DNA from: Elusimicrobiota bacterium
Lineage (GTDB): Bacteria > Elusimicrobiota > Elusimicrobia > UBA1565
Direction: 5' to 3'
Length of the DNA stretch: 64,000 nt
Assembly: GCA_016196755.1 (NCBI GenBank)
Contig: JACPXC010000059.1
Span: 186,001-250,000, forward strand
The notes under the pieces were generated by a model. That model was not told where the DNA came from. It saw only the letters and a program-made list of their open reading frames with translations, and did no database searches. Every line of letters begins with the position of its first letter. Positions within the stretch are counted from its first letter, which is position 1. Below are positions 42,029 through 49,831 of the stretch, one piece after another. Both the position numbers and the translations under genes were made by a program.

Positions 42029-42301
42029 CTACTTCCCGAAGAACTTCCAGCGGCGCTCGTGGTCCTCCCGGACCGCGTGCCGCACCAAGAGGTGCTCCTT
42101 GACCTCCACCCAAGTGTCGCCCTCCTCGGCGACCGGGGCGGTCATCTCGTGCCAGAGCTTCTCGCTGCGCTCCTCGGCCTGCAGGCGGTCGAAGAGGAAC
42201 GCGACTTCCTCGGAATCGAGCTTGTCCACCGGTTTACGCGCGCGGCGGACCGTCTTCTTGAGCTTGGCTGCCTTCCTGACCGGCGTCTTGCGACGAGCCA
42301 T
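42029..42301 (-). CDS. Small basic protein of unknown function
   Basis: A 90-residue protein. I chose the ATG at 42301 because GGAGGTG stands before it. The first 25 residues are very basic (MARRKTPVRKAAKLKKTVRR), then an acidic helical part with SEEVAFLFDRLQAEERSEKLWHE. This is the shape of a small nucleic-acid-binding or ribosome-associated protein. No family is recognised. A terminator follows. Confidence 0.65.
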   Translation of the reverse strand: MARRKTPVRKAAKLKKTVRRARKPVDKLDSEEVAFLFDRLQAEERSEKLWHEMTAPVAEEGDTWVEVKEHLLVRHAVREDHERRWKFFGK

Positions 42302-42371
42302 CGACACCTCCGCGACAAGGTTTGGAACGTCCGTTAGTATTGGCCGCGAGGCTCCGGATTTCAAGGGGGGC

Positions 42372-43190
42372 CTACTCGTGGTGGCTCTGGCCGCCGGTCT
42401 CGGCCAAGGTGGCCAAGACCTCGTCGAAGACCGGGTTCTCGTGCCCGCCGATGAGCGTATAGCGCATCTTCTCGCCGACCACGTAGGCCTTGCGGAACTG
42501 GAAGGGCTTGGTGACCGTGACGATGAAGGCCGACATCCCGTTGACGACCGTGAGGCGCGACTCGTAGCGCGCCTTCTCGCCGTCGAGCTGGCGGATGACC
42601 CACTCCTGGAGGGTGTCGATCCCGATGAGCCCCTGCGGCACGCGCCGCGGCAGGATCTCGAGGCGGAGTATGCCGAGATGCTCGTAGAGGCCGTCGTTGA
42701 TGAAATGCTGGGCGTCGGTGCCTTTACGGTACGCGTAGACGACCTCCATCGTCTTCTCCGCGTCCCGGAAAGAGCTGCGCGCCTCGTAGCCCGGCGGCAG
42801 CTTGAGGATGAACTCGTTCTGGCCGTGGAACACCGAGCCCTCGGAGGGCAGTTCGGACGGGGCGGCTGCGGGCGTAGTCCCGTCCTTGGGCTTTTGCCGA
42901 CCCATGAAGACCGAGAGCCCCATGAGGGCGAGTCCTCCGAGCAGCGCCCCGATGACCACGCCGCGGCGCGAGCGCTTGGTCTTCGAGAGCGGCACGGTCG
43001 GCGGCAGGGCGCCTGGCGGCGGCGGGGCCGGCACCGCCATGAGCGGCGGCATGACCGGCAGGGCCTCCTTCATCGCCGCGTCGACGTCGGCGTCGGCCAC
43101 CCCCTGCTGGCGCAGGTGCTGGCGCAGGACGTCGGGCCCGTAGGCGCTCAAGTGCTGGCGGATGTAATCGACGACCTTCGGGTCGGCCAT
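42372..43190 (-). CDS. Membrane-anchored protein of unknown function
   Basis: A 272-residue protein. The N-terminus (residues 1-40) is a small helical domain (VVDYIRQHLSAYGPDVLRQHLRQQG) of a type seen in proteins with winged or PIN-adjacent helices. A Pro-rich linker and a membrane helix (about 77-95, GVVIGALLGGLALMGLSVFMG) precede a domain of about 170 residues with FILKLPPGYEARSSFRD and GEKMRYTLIGGHE. No family is recognised. It begins 1 bp after the stop of the cyclase gene, so they are probably one unit. Confidence 0.7.
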   Translation of the reverse strand: MADPKVVDYIRQHLSAYGPDVLRQHLRQQGVADADVDAAMKEALPVMPPLMAVPAPPPPGALPPTVPLSKTKRSRRGVVIGALLGGLALMGLSVFMGRQKPKDGTTPAAAPSELPSEGSVFHGQNEFILKLPPGYEARSSFRDAEKTMEVVYAYRKGTDAQHFINDGLYEHLGILRLEILPRRVPQGLIGIDTLQEWVIRQLDGEKARYESRLTVVNGMSAFIVTVTKPFQFRKAYVVGEKMRYTLIGGHENPVFDEVLATLAETGGQSHHE

Positions 43191-43191
43191 C

Positions 43192-44730
43192 CTATCGAGG
43201 ATAGCCCGCCGACTTCGCCTTGTCCAGCTTGAGAGCGGCGGCGCTCTCGCGGGCGGCCTCGGGACCGCGGCCCAACTCGGCCAAGACCTCGGCGAGCCGT
43301 CGGCGGGTCTCGGCGTCGTCGGGGTCGAGCGCCGCGGCGCGCTCGAGGGCCTCCCGCGCGGCGGCCGTCCGGCCGCGGCCGCGCCGGCAGAGGCCCAGGT
43401 AAAACCAGGCGCGGGCGTCCTGGGGTTCGAGCGCCGCGGCCTTCTCGAGCGCCGCCTCGGCCTCGGGCCAGCGCTTTTCTGCGGCATAGGCCTTGCCGAG
43501 GTTCATCCAGGCCAGGCCCAGGCCGGGCTTGAGACGCACGGCGCGCTCGAGGGTCTCGGCGCAGCGCCGCGTCTCGCCCTTGTCGCAAAGGATCAGCCCG
43601 CGCAGGAACTGGTTGTACGGCGAGACGTCCGGCAGGCGCTTGAGATAGCCCAGCGCGCGGATCGGATCGCTCTCCCGGTAGAGGTCGGCCGCCGACAGGA
43701 GGGCCAGGGCCCCGGCCTCGTGCATGACCGCGTCCTTGGCGCCGAAGCCCGGGGAGGCCCCCTCGCGTACGGCGTCGGAGTCCATGTTGGCCCACATGCG
43801 CCGCTCGTCGGCCAACGTGACGAAGGAGCGCAGGCGAGTCTCCCCGCCCGAGGCGGCGATCTCGCCCCAGAGCATCATATGGGCCCCGGCGCGCTTGAGG
43901 ATGGCGCGTGCCTCGGCGTGGGTGCGTGGCAGCTCGGCGTCGGGGAGCTTGAGGCTCATGACGGCCGCGTCCTCCTCCATGAGCTCCTCTAGCTTGTGGG
44001 CCAACAACGACTGCAGGACCAGCCCGTCCTTGGCGGCCTCGCCCGCGCCGAGAAAGGGTGCCACGACGACGTTGAGGCGGGTGCCGGTCATTTCAAGCGG
44101 GGAGGAAGGTGTGCCCTGCCGGAAGGCGCTCCGGACCGCGAGGAGGGTCATTATAAGGAGCAGGGCGGCAAGCCAGGGCGCCGCGCGGCGCAGGCGCCTG
44201 GCCGGGGACTCCGCCCCGCCGCCGATCGCGAAGAGCCGGTGCCGGCCGGCGATGTTCTTGAGTCGGTGCTCGCCCATGTCGGCAATCTCGACGTCGAGCT
44301 GGGGGGCGACCATGTCGCGCACGGCGCTCGAGAGGCAGATGCCGCCCGGCGGGGCCAGGGCCTGCAGGCGGGCCGCGATGTTGACCCCCGAGCCGAAGGC
44401 GTCGCCGTCCTTCTCGGTGACGTCGCCCACGTGGAGCCCGATTCGCACGACGAGGGGCTTGTCCCCCGGCCGCGCGGCGTTGCGGGCTTCCAGCGCCTCC
44501 TGCGTGGCGATGGCGCAGCGCGTCGCGTCGACCGCGCTGGGGTACACCGAGAGGATGGCGTCGCCGACGAACTTTAGCGCCCGCCCGCCGTGGCGCGTGA
44601 TGATCGGCACGAGCAGGGAGTTGTGCTCATCGAGGAGACCGAGCGTCGCCGGCTCGTCCTCGGCCATCATCTTCGAGTAGCCGAAGATGTCCGAGAACAT
44701 CACGGCGGCCAGGCGCTGCGTCGCGGCCAT
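43192..44730 (-). CDS. Class III adenylate/guanylate cyclase with TPR domain
   Basis: A 512-residue protein. The N-terminal cyclase domain has the metal Asp D14 in MFSDIFGYSK and D57 in FVGDAIL, and GSGVNIAARLQAL near residues 115-127 holds the transition-state Asn/Arg. A membrane helix at about 192-210 anchors it. The C-terminal half has TPR-like helices (GLAWMNLGKAYAAEKRWPEA, ARAWFYLGLCRRGRGRTAAA). This arrangement is common in bacterial cyclases of the adenylate-cyclase-TPR kind. TPR may bind a regulator. The ATG has TACGAT 6 bp before it. Confidence 0.88.
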   Translation of the reverse strand: MAATQRLAAVMFSDIFGYSKMMAEDEPATLGLLDEHNSLLVPIITRHGGRALKFVGDAILSVYPSAVDATRCAIATQEALEARNAARPGDKPLVVRIGLHVGDVTEKDGDAFGSGVNIAARLQALAPPGGICLSSAVRDMVAPQLDVEIADMGEHRLKNIAGRHRLFAIGGGAESPARRLRRAAPWLAALLLIMTLLAVRSAFRQGTPSSPLEMTGTRLNVVVAPFLGAGEAAKDGLVLQSLLAHKLEELMEEDAAVMSLKLPDAELPRTHAEARAILKRAGAHMMLWGEIAASGGETRLRSFVTLADERRMWANMDSDAVREGASPGFGAKDAVMHEAGALALLSAADLYRESDPIRALGYLKRLPDVSPYNQFLRGLILCDKGETRRCAETLERAVRLKPGLGLAWMNLGKAYAAEKRWPEAEAALEKAAALEPQDARAWFYLGLCRRGRGRTAAAREALERAAALDPDDAETRRRLAEVLAELGRGPEAARESAAALKLDKAKSAGYPR

Positions 44731-44736
44731 GGTCCC

Positions 44737-44745
44737 ATCGTAGCA
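44737..44745 (-). promoter_or_regulatory. Extended -10 of the cyclase gene, leaderless
   Basis: TGCTACGAT on the minus strand (44745-44737), 6 bp before the ATG at 44730. No Shine-Dalgarno sequence is present. Confidence 0.6.
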
Positions 44746-44775
44746 AAGGGCCGTCCCGGAGGCCGCGCAGTGTCG

Positions 44776-44781
44776 TAGAAT
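44776..44781 (+). promoter_or_regulatory. -10 box of the tRNA gene
   Basis: TAGAAT at 44776-44781, 9 bp before the first base of the tRNA. No clear -35 is seen. Confidence 0.45.
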
Positions 44782-44790
44782 CGAGGAGAC

Positions 44791-44863
44791 GCCCTCGTAG
44801 CTCAGTGGTTAGAGCGGCCCGCTCATAACGGGTTGGTCGCAGGTTCGAACCCTGCCGGGGGCA
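44791..44863 (+). tRNA. tRNA with CAT anticodon (elongator Met, or Ile2)
   Basis: The cloverleaf is complete: acceptor GCCCTCG with CGGGGGC, D-stem GCTC/GAGC, anticodon stem GCCCG/CGGGT (one G-U pair), loop CTCATAA, T-stem GCAGG/CCTGC with TTCGAAC loop. The anticodon CAT and a fully paired first base pair exclude the initiator. The TTGGTCGC variable region recalls tRNA-Ile2, whose C34 becomes lysidine, so Ile2 remains possible. CCA is not encoded. The downstream gene follows after 49 bp, so it may share the transcript. Confidence 0.92.
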
Positions 44864-44912
44864 TTTCCTTAGGAAGAAGCGGCCGCTGGCCGCCGTAAAT
44901 AAAGGAGAGCGT

Positions 44913-45758
44913 ATGCGCACCCGCGCCCTGATCTGCGTCTTGTTGCTCTCGCCCGCCGCCGCCCTCGCCGAGGGACCGGCCGGCTTAGACGCAAAGACGC
45001 GCCGCGCGCTGATCGAGGCGGTTTGCGAGGGCGAGAGCAAGCGGCCCGAGTATGGCGACGGCATCGCGGCCTGCCATCGGCCCTCCTACGCCGGCGGCGA
45101 GGAAGGCTCCGACGACGACGTCAACCTCGGGCCGGTGCGCCTGGGCAGCTTCACGCGGCCCGGCTCCAAGCAGGCCCTCGTGAACCTCGACGGCTGCGGC
45201 ACAAGCAGCAGCAACTCCTGCGGGACCGTCCTGCTCGAGAGGGACGGTCCCGGCTGGAAGCGCGTCTACTTGGACAAGAGCGGCACCTTCTCCTGCCCGC
45301 AGACGTTCCGGGTCCCGAACGGCCGCGACCTCCTCATCTGCGAGCACTGGACCCTGTCCGGGTATGCAGCCATGTGGTGGGTGTCGTTCGGGCCGAAGGC
45401 CGCCGAGACGCACGACCTCTTCGAGCCCCTGTTCAGCAACAAGGTCTACGACGGCTGCGCGCCGGGGAAACTCATGTTTTCCCTGGAGCCCGGCAAGCCG
45501 CTCCGCAAAGACGTCGACAGCGACGGTAGGCCCGACTTGGCTCTGCGGGTCGAAGGCCGGCGGTGGACGCCGGCGCGCGCCTCGGATTGCCCAGAACAGT
45601 TGTCTGATTCGGACGCGCGGCTCAAGAAGCACTCCAGACCCGAGGTCTTCGAGCTCGAGTTCATCGTCGGCGCGCCCGGCCTTCAGCCGACGCCCGCCAC
45701 GGTCAAAGCCCTGGCGGCCATCGAAGCCCTGCAGGCCAGGAACTACGCCGACCGGTAG
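44913..45758 (+). CDS. Secreted Cys-containing protein of unknown function
   Basis: A 281-residue protein starting at ATG after AAAGGAGAG. The signal peptide is MRTRALICVLLLSPAAALAE. The mature protein has six or more Cys, likely in disulfides (AVCEGES, AACHRP, LDGCGTSSSNSCGTV, TFSCPQT, LICEHW). It has the text of a beta-propeller or FG-GAP-like secreted protein (DVDSDGRPDLALRVEG). No family is recognised. It lies right behind the tRNA with no terminator visible between, so it may be read from the tRNA promoter. Confidence 0.72.
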   Translation: MRTRALICVLLLSPAAALAEGPAGLDAKTRRALIEAVCEGESKRPEYGDGIAACHRPSYAGGEEGSDDDVNLGPVRLGSFTRPGSKQALVNLDGCGTSSSNSCGTVLLERDGPGWKRVYLDKSGTFSCPQTFRVPNGRDLLICEHWTLSGYAAMWWVSFGPKAAETHDLFEPLFSNKVYDGCAPGKLMFSLEPGKPLRKDVDSDGRPDLALRVEGRRWTPARASDCPEQLSDSDARLKKHSRPEVFELEFIVGAPGLQPTPATVKALAAIEALQARNYADR

Positions 45759-45765
45759 GTCGGGT

Positions 45766-46638
45766 CTAGCTCAGGACGGCGCGCAGGGACGACCCGCGCC
45801 CCACGGCGCGCTCGGCCAAGGCCGGCAGCTCGAAAAACGGCAACGTCAGCAGCGCCGGCCAACCCACCCCGCCGGCGTTCGGCCCGCCGCCCGCGCGCAG
45901 GGCGTTCTGCAGGGAGAGCGACCACGACGAGGAGTCCGGCGTGGTGTCCACGGCCACCGACACGAAGCCCGCGCGCCGCGCCAGGGCCTCCAGCGCCGGC
46001 GGCGTGAAGACGTATAGGTGGCGCGGGGCGTGCAGGCCCGACCAATGCGCGCCGAAGACGGAACGGCCGACGGCGTCGGCGTTCGGCGTCCGGATGAAGA
46101 CCCGGCCGCCGGGGGCCAGGGCGCCCTTGAGCCGGGCCAGGAAGGCCCCGGGGTCGAGCAGGTGCTCCAAGACGTTGTTGGCGAGGACCCCGTCGTAGGG
46201 GCCGCCGAGCGGAGCCGACTCGAGGTCGCCGGCTGTAAAGGGGATCCCGTCGCGTTTTAGGAGCGGCGGCTCGTGCCAGTCAAAGCCCGCTATGTTCCGG
46301 TAGCCGAGCGCTTTGAGCCCGCGCAGGAGATGGCCGGCGCCGCAGCCGAGCTCGACGAGCCGGGTCCCGCGGTCGGGGAACTCCTTGGCGAGGTCCTTGG
46401 CCAGGCGGCGGCCCTGGATCCCCTTGAGCCGCGCGACGAAGCCCTCGGAGAGATACGGGCCGTAGTCGGCGGGGTAAAACGAGCGGACCGCCTCGGGGGT
46501 GGGGGCCGGGACCTGGGCCAGCGCCCGGCAGACGGGACACTCGGAAAAGTCGGCGCGCGCCTGTACGCCGTGCTCGAGGTCCGCTACTCCTTTATAGAGG
46601 GGGCGCAGCTCCGCCTTACGGCAGAGGGGGCATTCCAT
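45766..46638 (-). CDS. Class I SAM methyltransferase with N-terminal zinc ribbon
   Basis: A 290-residue protein. The N-terminus is MECPLCRK with a second FSECPVCRA (two CxxC), a zinc ribbon. The Rossmann core has VELGCGAGHLLRGLKALGY (SAM motif I), IAGFDWHEP and VLANNVLEHLLDPGAFLARL with GGRVFIRTPN. This architecture is common in methyltransferases near glycolipid or polyketide-like clusters. The ATG lies 23 bp inside the Rieske-oxygenase-like gene. It may act on the product of that oxygenase, which is inference. Confidence 0.88.
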   Translation of the reverse strand: MECPLCRKAELRPLYKGVADLEHGVQARADFSECPVCRALAQVPAPTPEAVRSFYPADYGPYLSEGFVARLKGIQGRRLAKDLAKEFPDRGTRLVELGCGAGHLLRGLKALGYRNIAGFDWHEPPLLKRDGIPFTAGDLESAPLGGPYDGVLANNVLEHLLDPGAFLARLKGALAPGGRVFIRTPNADAVGRSVFGAHWSGLHAPRHLYVFTPPALEALARRAGFVSVAVDTTPDSSSWSLSLQNALRAGGGPNAGGVGWPALLTLPFFELPALAERAVGRGSSLRAVLS

Positions 46639-47263
46639 AACCGACTTCGACACTCTCACCGAAGGGGCGCTCGTAGCCCTCGCGGCATACGCTGGTCGAC
46701 TTGGGCACCGGCAGTTCGATGGGATAGGGCCGCTCGGCGGGAAGGCCGGCGGGCTTCGGGGTCTTGTCGTTGATAAAGCCGATGCCCTCGAAGTTCTTGA
46801 AGCCCAGCTTCCAGACCTTGAGGCGCCGCAGGCGCATCGGCACGTCCTCGTCCCAGGTGGCATAGAACCACTTGCGGGTCATCTCGTAGAAGAAGGGCTG
46901 GAGGAGGCCCAGGGGCCACGGCACCTCCATCCGGCTCTCCAGCGTGACCAGGCATTTCTCGCCCGGCAGGTCGCGGAAGGTGTACTCCTGCACCAGGGTG
47001 GCGAGCTTGCCGATGTGGATCGACTTCATCGTGTGGGGCGAGGTCAGGTGCGAGAAGTTCTTCGAGACCACCATGAAGGGGATGTAGGAGATGTTGAAGT
47101 GCCGCTCCGCGAAGCACCAGTTGTCCTTCTCGTCGTAGACGCGGATCTTCTTGTAGCTCTTGTAGTGCGTGCCGACCACGTGCTCGTGGTCGAAGTAGTT
47201 CCAGATGACGATCTCGCGCGGGCACTCCATCTCCTGCTCGATCTTGGAATGGAGGGTGGCCAT
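46616..47263 (-). CDS. Stand-alone catalytic domain of a Rieske oxygenase (split form)
   Basis: A 215-residue protein without a Rieske cluster. It carries WNYFDHEHVVGTHYKSY near residues 21-37. This has the D-x2-H-x4-H (D25, H28, H33) arrangement of Rieske non-haem oxygenases, where the two His bind the mononuclear iron and the Asp lies between subunits. A later ATWDEDVPM offers an Asp for the third ligand. The fold is of the SRPBCC (START-like) type. The Rieske protein is encoded separately 10 bp upstream, and a methyltransferase overlaps it downstream. The pair would be a two-gene oxygenase. Substrate unknown. Confidence 0.72.
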   Translation of the reverse strand: MATLHSKIEQEMECPREIVIWNYFDHEHVVGTHYKSYKKIRVYDEKDNWCFAERHFNISYIPFMVVSKNFSHLTSPHTMKSIHIGKLATLVQEYTFRDLPGEKCLVTLESRMEVPWPLGLLQPFFYEMTRKWFYATWDEDVPMRLRRLKVWKLGFKNFEGIGFINDKTPKPAGLPAERPYPIELPVPKSTSVCREGYERPFGESVEVGYGMPPLP

Positions 47264-47273
47264 GGGTTCGGTC

Positions 47274-47594
47274 CTAGGCGGACGCGCGCTCGACGAGTTG
47301 GACCATGATCGCGTCGCCCTCGACCTTGATAGTGTACTCGCGCAGCGAAAGTCCGCCAGGGCTGAGGCAGGCGCCGTCCTTGGCCGAGAACTTGAAGTTG
47401 TGCCACAGGCAGGTGAAGCAGCCGTCCTTCATCTTGTGGTAGCCCACCGGCCCGCCGAAATGGGTGCAGATGTTGCTCAGGGCCCTGATCTTCCCGTCGA
47501 GGCGGTACACGAGGACGTCGTGGTCGTCGAGCCAGCGCGAGAACTGGCCGTGGGGCTCGAGGTCGCTAAGAACCCCGATTTTCTTGAATTCCAT
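47274..47594 (-). CDS. Small Rieske [2Fe-2S] protein
   Basis: A 106-residue protein with the Rieske motifs CTHFGG (C-x-H) and CLWHNF (C-x2-H), which bind the cluster, separated by about 16 residues. It has no catalytic domain. I chose the ATG at 47594, 29 bp inside the glycosyltransferase gene. The separate SRPBCC protein follows after 10 bp. It could be the electron donor of that protein or its covalent-partner replacement. Confidence 0.92.
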   Translation of the reverse strand: MEFKKIGVLSDLEPHGQFSRWLDDHDVLVYRLDGKIRALSNICTHFGGPVGYHKMKDGCFTCLWHNFKFSAKDGACLSPGGLSLREYTIKVEGDAIMVQLVERASA

Positions 47595-48897
47595 CCTTCT
47601 CGATTGTATCAAAACGCCGCGCGGCAACCGCCGCCGCGGCCCCGACGGCCAAGAGCGGCACGCAGGGGATGCGGTAGCGATAGTAGCCCTGCGAGCTCGA
47701 GAAGGCCAGGAAGTAGCCCAGGATCAGGCCGAGGAAGGCGGCCTCGGCGCGGCGCCGCTCTCGCCAGAACCTGAGCAGCCCCGCCGCGCAGAGGAGGTAG
47801 AGGGCGGCCAAAGCGGCCATGTAACCCAGCTGCAGGGGGATGAGCCACGGGTAGCGGCGCAGCAGGGCCACCGTCCCGCGCCCCGAGGCCTTGACCCGGT
47901 ACTCCGCGTCGATGCCCTCGGGCCGGCCGGCCCACTGCGGCAGCATCTCCAGGCCGGTGCCGGCCAGGGTCTTGAGCAGGCCCCAGGAACAGTAGCGCAC
48001 GAGCAGGAACGGATGGGCGCCGATGACGCGGGCGCCGACCCGGCCGTAGACCTGGCTGCGCTCGGCATCGCTAGCGTAGCCCCCGGGATGCTCGGCGTCG
48101 GCGACGGCCTGGAGCTCGAGGTCGCGTTCCTTGACCGTACCGCCCAGGCGCAGAGACTCGATCCCCGCGGCCATGTAGCTCAGCATCGCCACGCCGCCCA
48201 CCCCCGAGAACGCCGACACGCCGGTCGCCCTAAAATTACGTGCCATCCAGGCCCCGGGCAGGAGGTAGGCCGCGAGCAGGAAACAGGCCGCCGCCTTGCG
48301 GTCGCGCCGCCAGACCCAGACCAGGGCCACGGGCAGATGGAAGCTCAGCGGGCGGACCAGAGCGCCGACGCCCCAGAGCAGGCCGCAGAGCGCCGCGCCC
48401 TTGAGGCCGGGCCGCTCGATCTGGTCCCAGGTGCGGACGAAAGCCGCGACGACCAAGAAGACGAACACGGTCTCGCTGAGGAGCATGGGGGTGTGGAATA
48501 TGGTCACGAGGTCCAGCGCCACGGCCAAGGCGCCCACAGCCGCGGCCAGTCGCCCCCAACGGGGCTCGAGCCAGCGCCACAACAGGACCGCCGTCGCCGC
48601 TCCGATCAGGCACTGCGCCAAGGCGGCCGGCAGTACCGGCGCGTCAAAGAGCGCCACGAAAGGCGCCAGGAAGAGCGGATAGCCGGGAGTGCGGAACGTG
48701 TTGGGCACAAACGGCTCCGGCCCGGTCGAGAAGACGCCGTGGTCCAGCATGTTGCCGGCCAGCGCCAGATAGCCCACGCCGTCGATGGGGACGAAGCGCG
48801 CGGGGTCGCCCGCGGCCAGAAGCCAGAGCCCCAGGCGCGGGGCCAGCGCCGCGGCCCAGAGCCACCAGGGAGCGCCCAAAAGCATCCCTTTGCGCAT
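47566..48897 (-). CDS. GT39/GT83-like membrane glycosyltransferase
   Basis: A 443-residue membrane protein of the dolichyl-phosphate-mannose-protein mannosyltransferase type. An early outer loop has IDGVGYLALAGNMLDHGVFS with an acidic pair, and a further loop with NTFRTPGYPLFLAPF. About ten helices follow. The family moves sugars from lipid carriers to lipids or proteins on the outside. The ATG at 48897 has TAGGCT 5 bp upstream. It is divergent from the GT2 gene, whose product could make the lipid-linked sugar. Confidence 0.85.
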   Translation of the reverse strand: MRKGMLLGAPWWLWAAALAPRLGLWLLAAGDPARFVPIDGVGYLALAGNMLDHGVFSTGPEPFVPNTFRTPGYPLFLAPFVALFDAPVLPAALAQCLIGAATAVLLWRWLEPRWGRLAAAVGALAVALDLVTIFHTPMLLSETVFVFLVVAAFVRTWDQIERPGLKGAALCGLLWGVGALVRPLSFHLPVALVWVWRRDRKAAACFLLAAYLLPGAWMARNFRATGVSAFSGVGGVAMLSYMAAGIESLRLGGTVKERDLELQAVADAEHPGGYASDAERSQVYGRVGARVIGAHPFLLVRYCSWGLLKTLAGTGLEMLPQWAGRPEGIDAEYRVKASGRGTVALLRRYPWLIPLQLGYMAALAALYLLCAAGLLRFWRERRRAEAAFLGLILGYFLAFSSSQGYYRYRIPCVPLLAVGAAAAVAARRFDTIEKDGIQENRGS

Positions 48898-48902
48898 CGG
48901 CT

Positions 48903-48933
48903 AGCCTACAAAATCGGGAGGATTTGGTATCCT
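48903..48933. promoter_or_regulatory. Divergent -10 boxes, both leaderless
   Basis: Minus strand TAGGCT (48908-48903) lies 5 bp before the glycosyltransferase ATG. Plus strand TATCCT (48928-48933, extended by TGG) lies exactly 6 bp before the GT2 ATG at 48940. No ribosome sites are seen on either side. Confidence 0.55.
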
Positions 48934-48939
48934 CGGCCC

Positions 48940-49824
48940 ATGGCGCTCAGCGTGACGGCGGTCCTTCCGGCGTACAACGAGGAAGGCGCGGTGGCCAAGG
49001 TGGCCGCGGCGGTGAAGGCCGCCCTGGCCGGCGCCGGGCTCGAGGCCTACGAGGTCCTCGTAGTCGACGACGGCTCGAGCGACGGCACCGCCGCCGCCGC
49101 CGAGGCCGCGGGGGCGCGCGTCGTGCGCCACCCCGTCAACAGCGGCTACGGCCGGGCGCTCCTGACGGGCGCCTCCGAGGCCAAGCATCCCTGGCTCCTT
49201 TACCTCGACGCCGACGGTTCCTATCGGGCCGAAGACGCGGTGCGTCTCCTGGCCGACGCTCCGGCCTGCGACATGGTGGTCGGCGCCCGGCAGGGAAGCC
49301 TGTTCTGGGGCAACCCGGGCAAGGCCTTCCTGCGCTTTCTCCAACTCAAGCTCTCGGCCTTCGTCGCGGGGATGCCGATCCCCGACACCAACTCCGGCCT
49401 GCGCCTGGTGCGCAAGGCCGCCCTCGAGCACAACCTGCCGGTACGCTGCTACGGCTTCTCGCTTTCGACGACGATGACGCTGTCCTTCATCCAGCAGCGC
49501 CTGTTCGTGAAGTTCGTCCCCGTGGCCTACGACCCGCGCAAGGGCAAGTCCAAGGTGAAGCTCCTGCGCGACTCGCTGAGGACCCTCCAGCTCATGCTCG
49601 AGATCATCCTCTTCTTTAACCCGCTCAAGTTCGCGGTCACGGTCGCCGGACTGCTCCTGCTCTTAGCCGCCGCCCTGGCGGCCTCCTCGTCGTGCTCGGG
49701 CTCGGCGCTCCAGGCGCTGAGCGCCGTGCTGGCCGCCTTCGCGGCCCTGCCCGTGCTGATCGCCGGCTGCGTGCTCGACGCCCTGCGCCTGCACGGGCAG
49801 GCCGACCGGCACTGGAAGATATAA
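48940..49824 (+). CDS. GT2-family polyprenyl-sugar glycosyltransferase
   Basis: A 294-residue protein. The GT-A fold shows VLPAYNEEG at the N-terminus, VLVVDDGSSDGT (donor site) and LLYLDADGSY (DxD metal motif). Two membrane helices at the C-terminus (about 227-250 and 258-283) suggest a dolichyl/polyprenyl-phosphate sugar synthase. The product lipid could feed the divergent GT39-like protein. The ATG is 6 bp after TATCCT. It is convergent with speA at a 7-bp gap. Confidence 0.9.
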   Translation: MALSVTAVLPAYNEEGAVAKVAAAVKAALAGAGLEAYEVLVVDDGSSDGTAAAAEAAGARVVRHPVNSGYGRALLTGASEAKHPWLLYLDADGSYRAEDAVRLLADAPACDMVVGARQGSLFWGNPGKAFLRFLQLKLSAFVAGMPIPDTNSGLRLVRKAALEHNLPVRCYGFSLSTTMTLSFIQQRLFVKFVPVAYDPRKGKSKVKLLRDSLRTLQLMLEIILFFNPLKFAVTVAGLLLLLAAALAASSSCSGSALQALSAVLAAFAALPVLIAGCVLDALRLHGQADRHWKI

Positions 49825-49831
49825 GGGAAGG

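Noticed and set aside
44791-44863. Initiator tRNA-fMet
   Set aside because: The first base pair is G-C, and the anticodon stem lacks the three G-C pairs of initiators.
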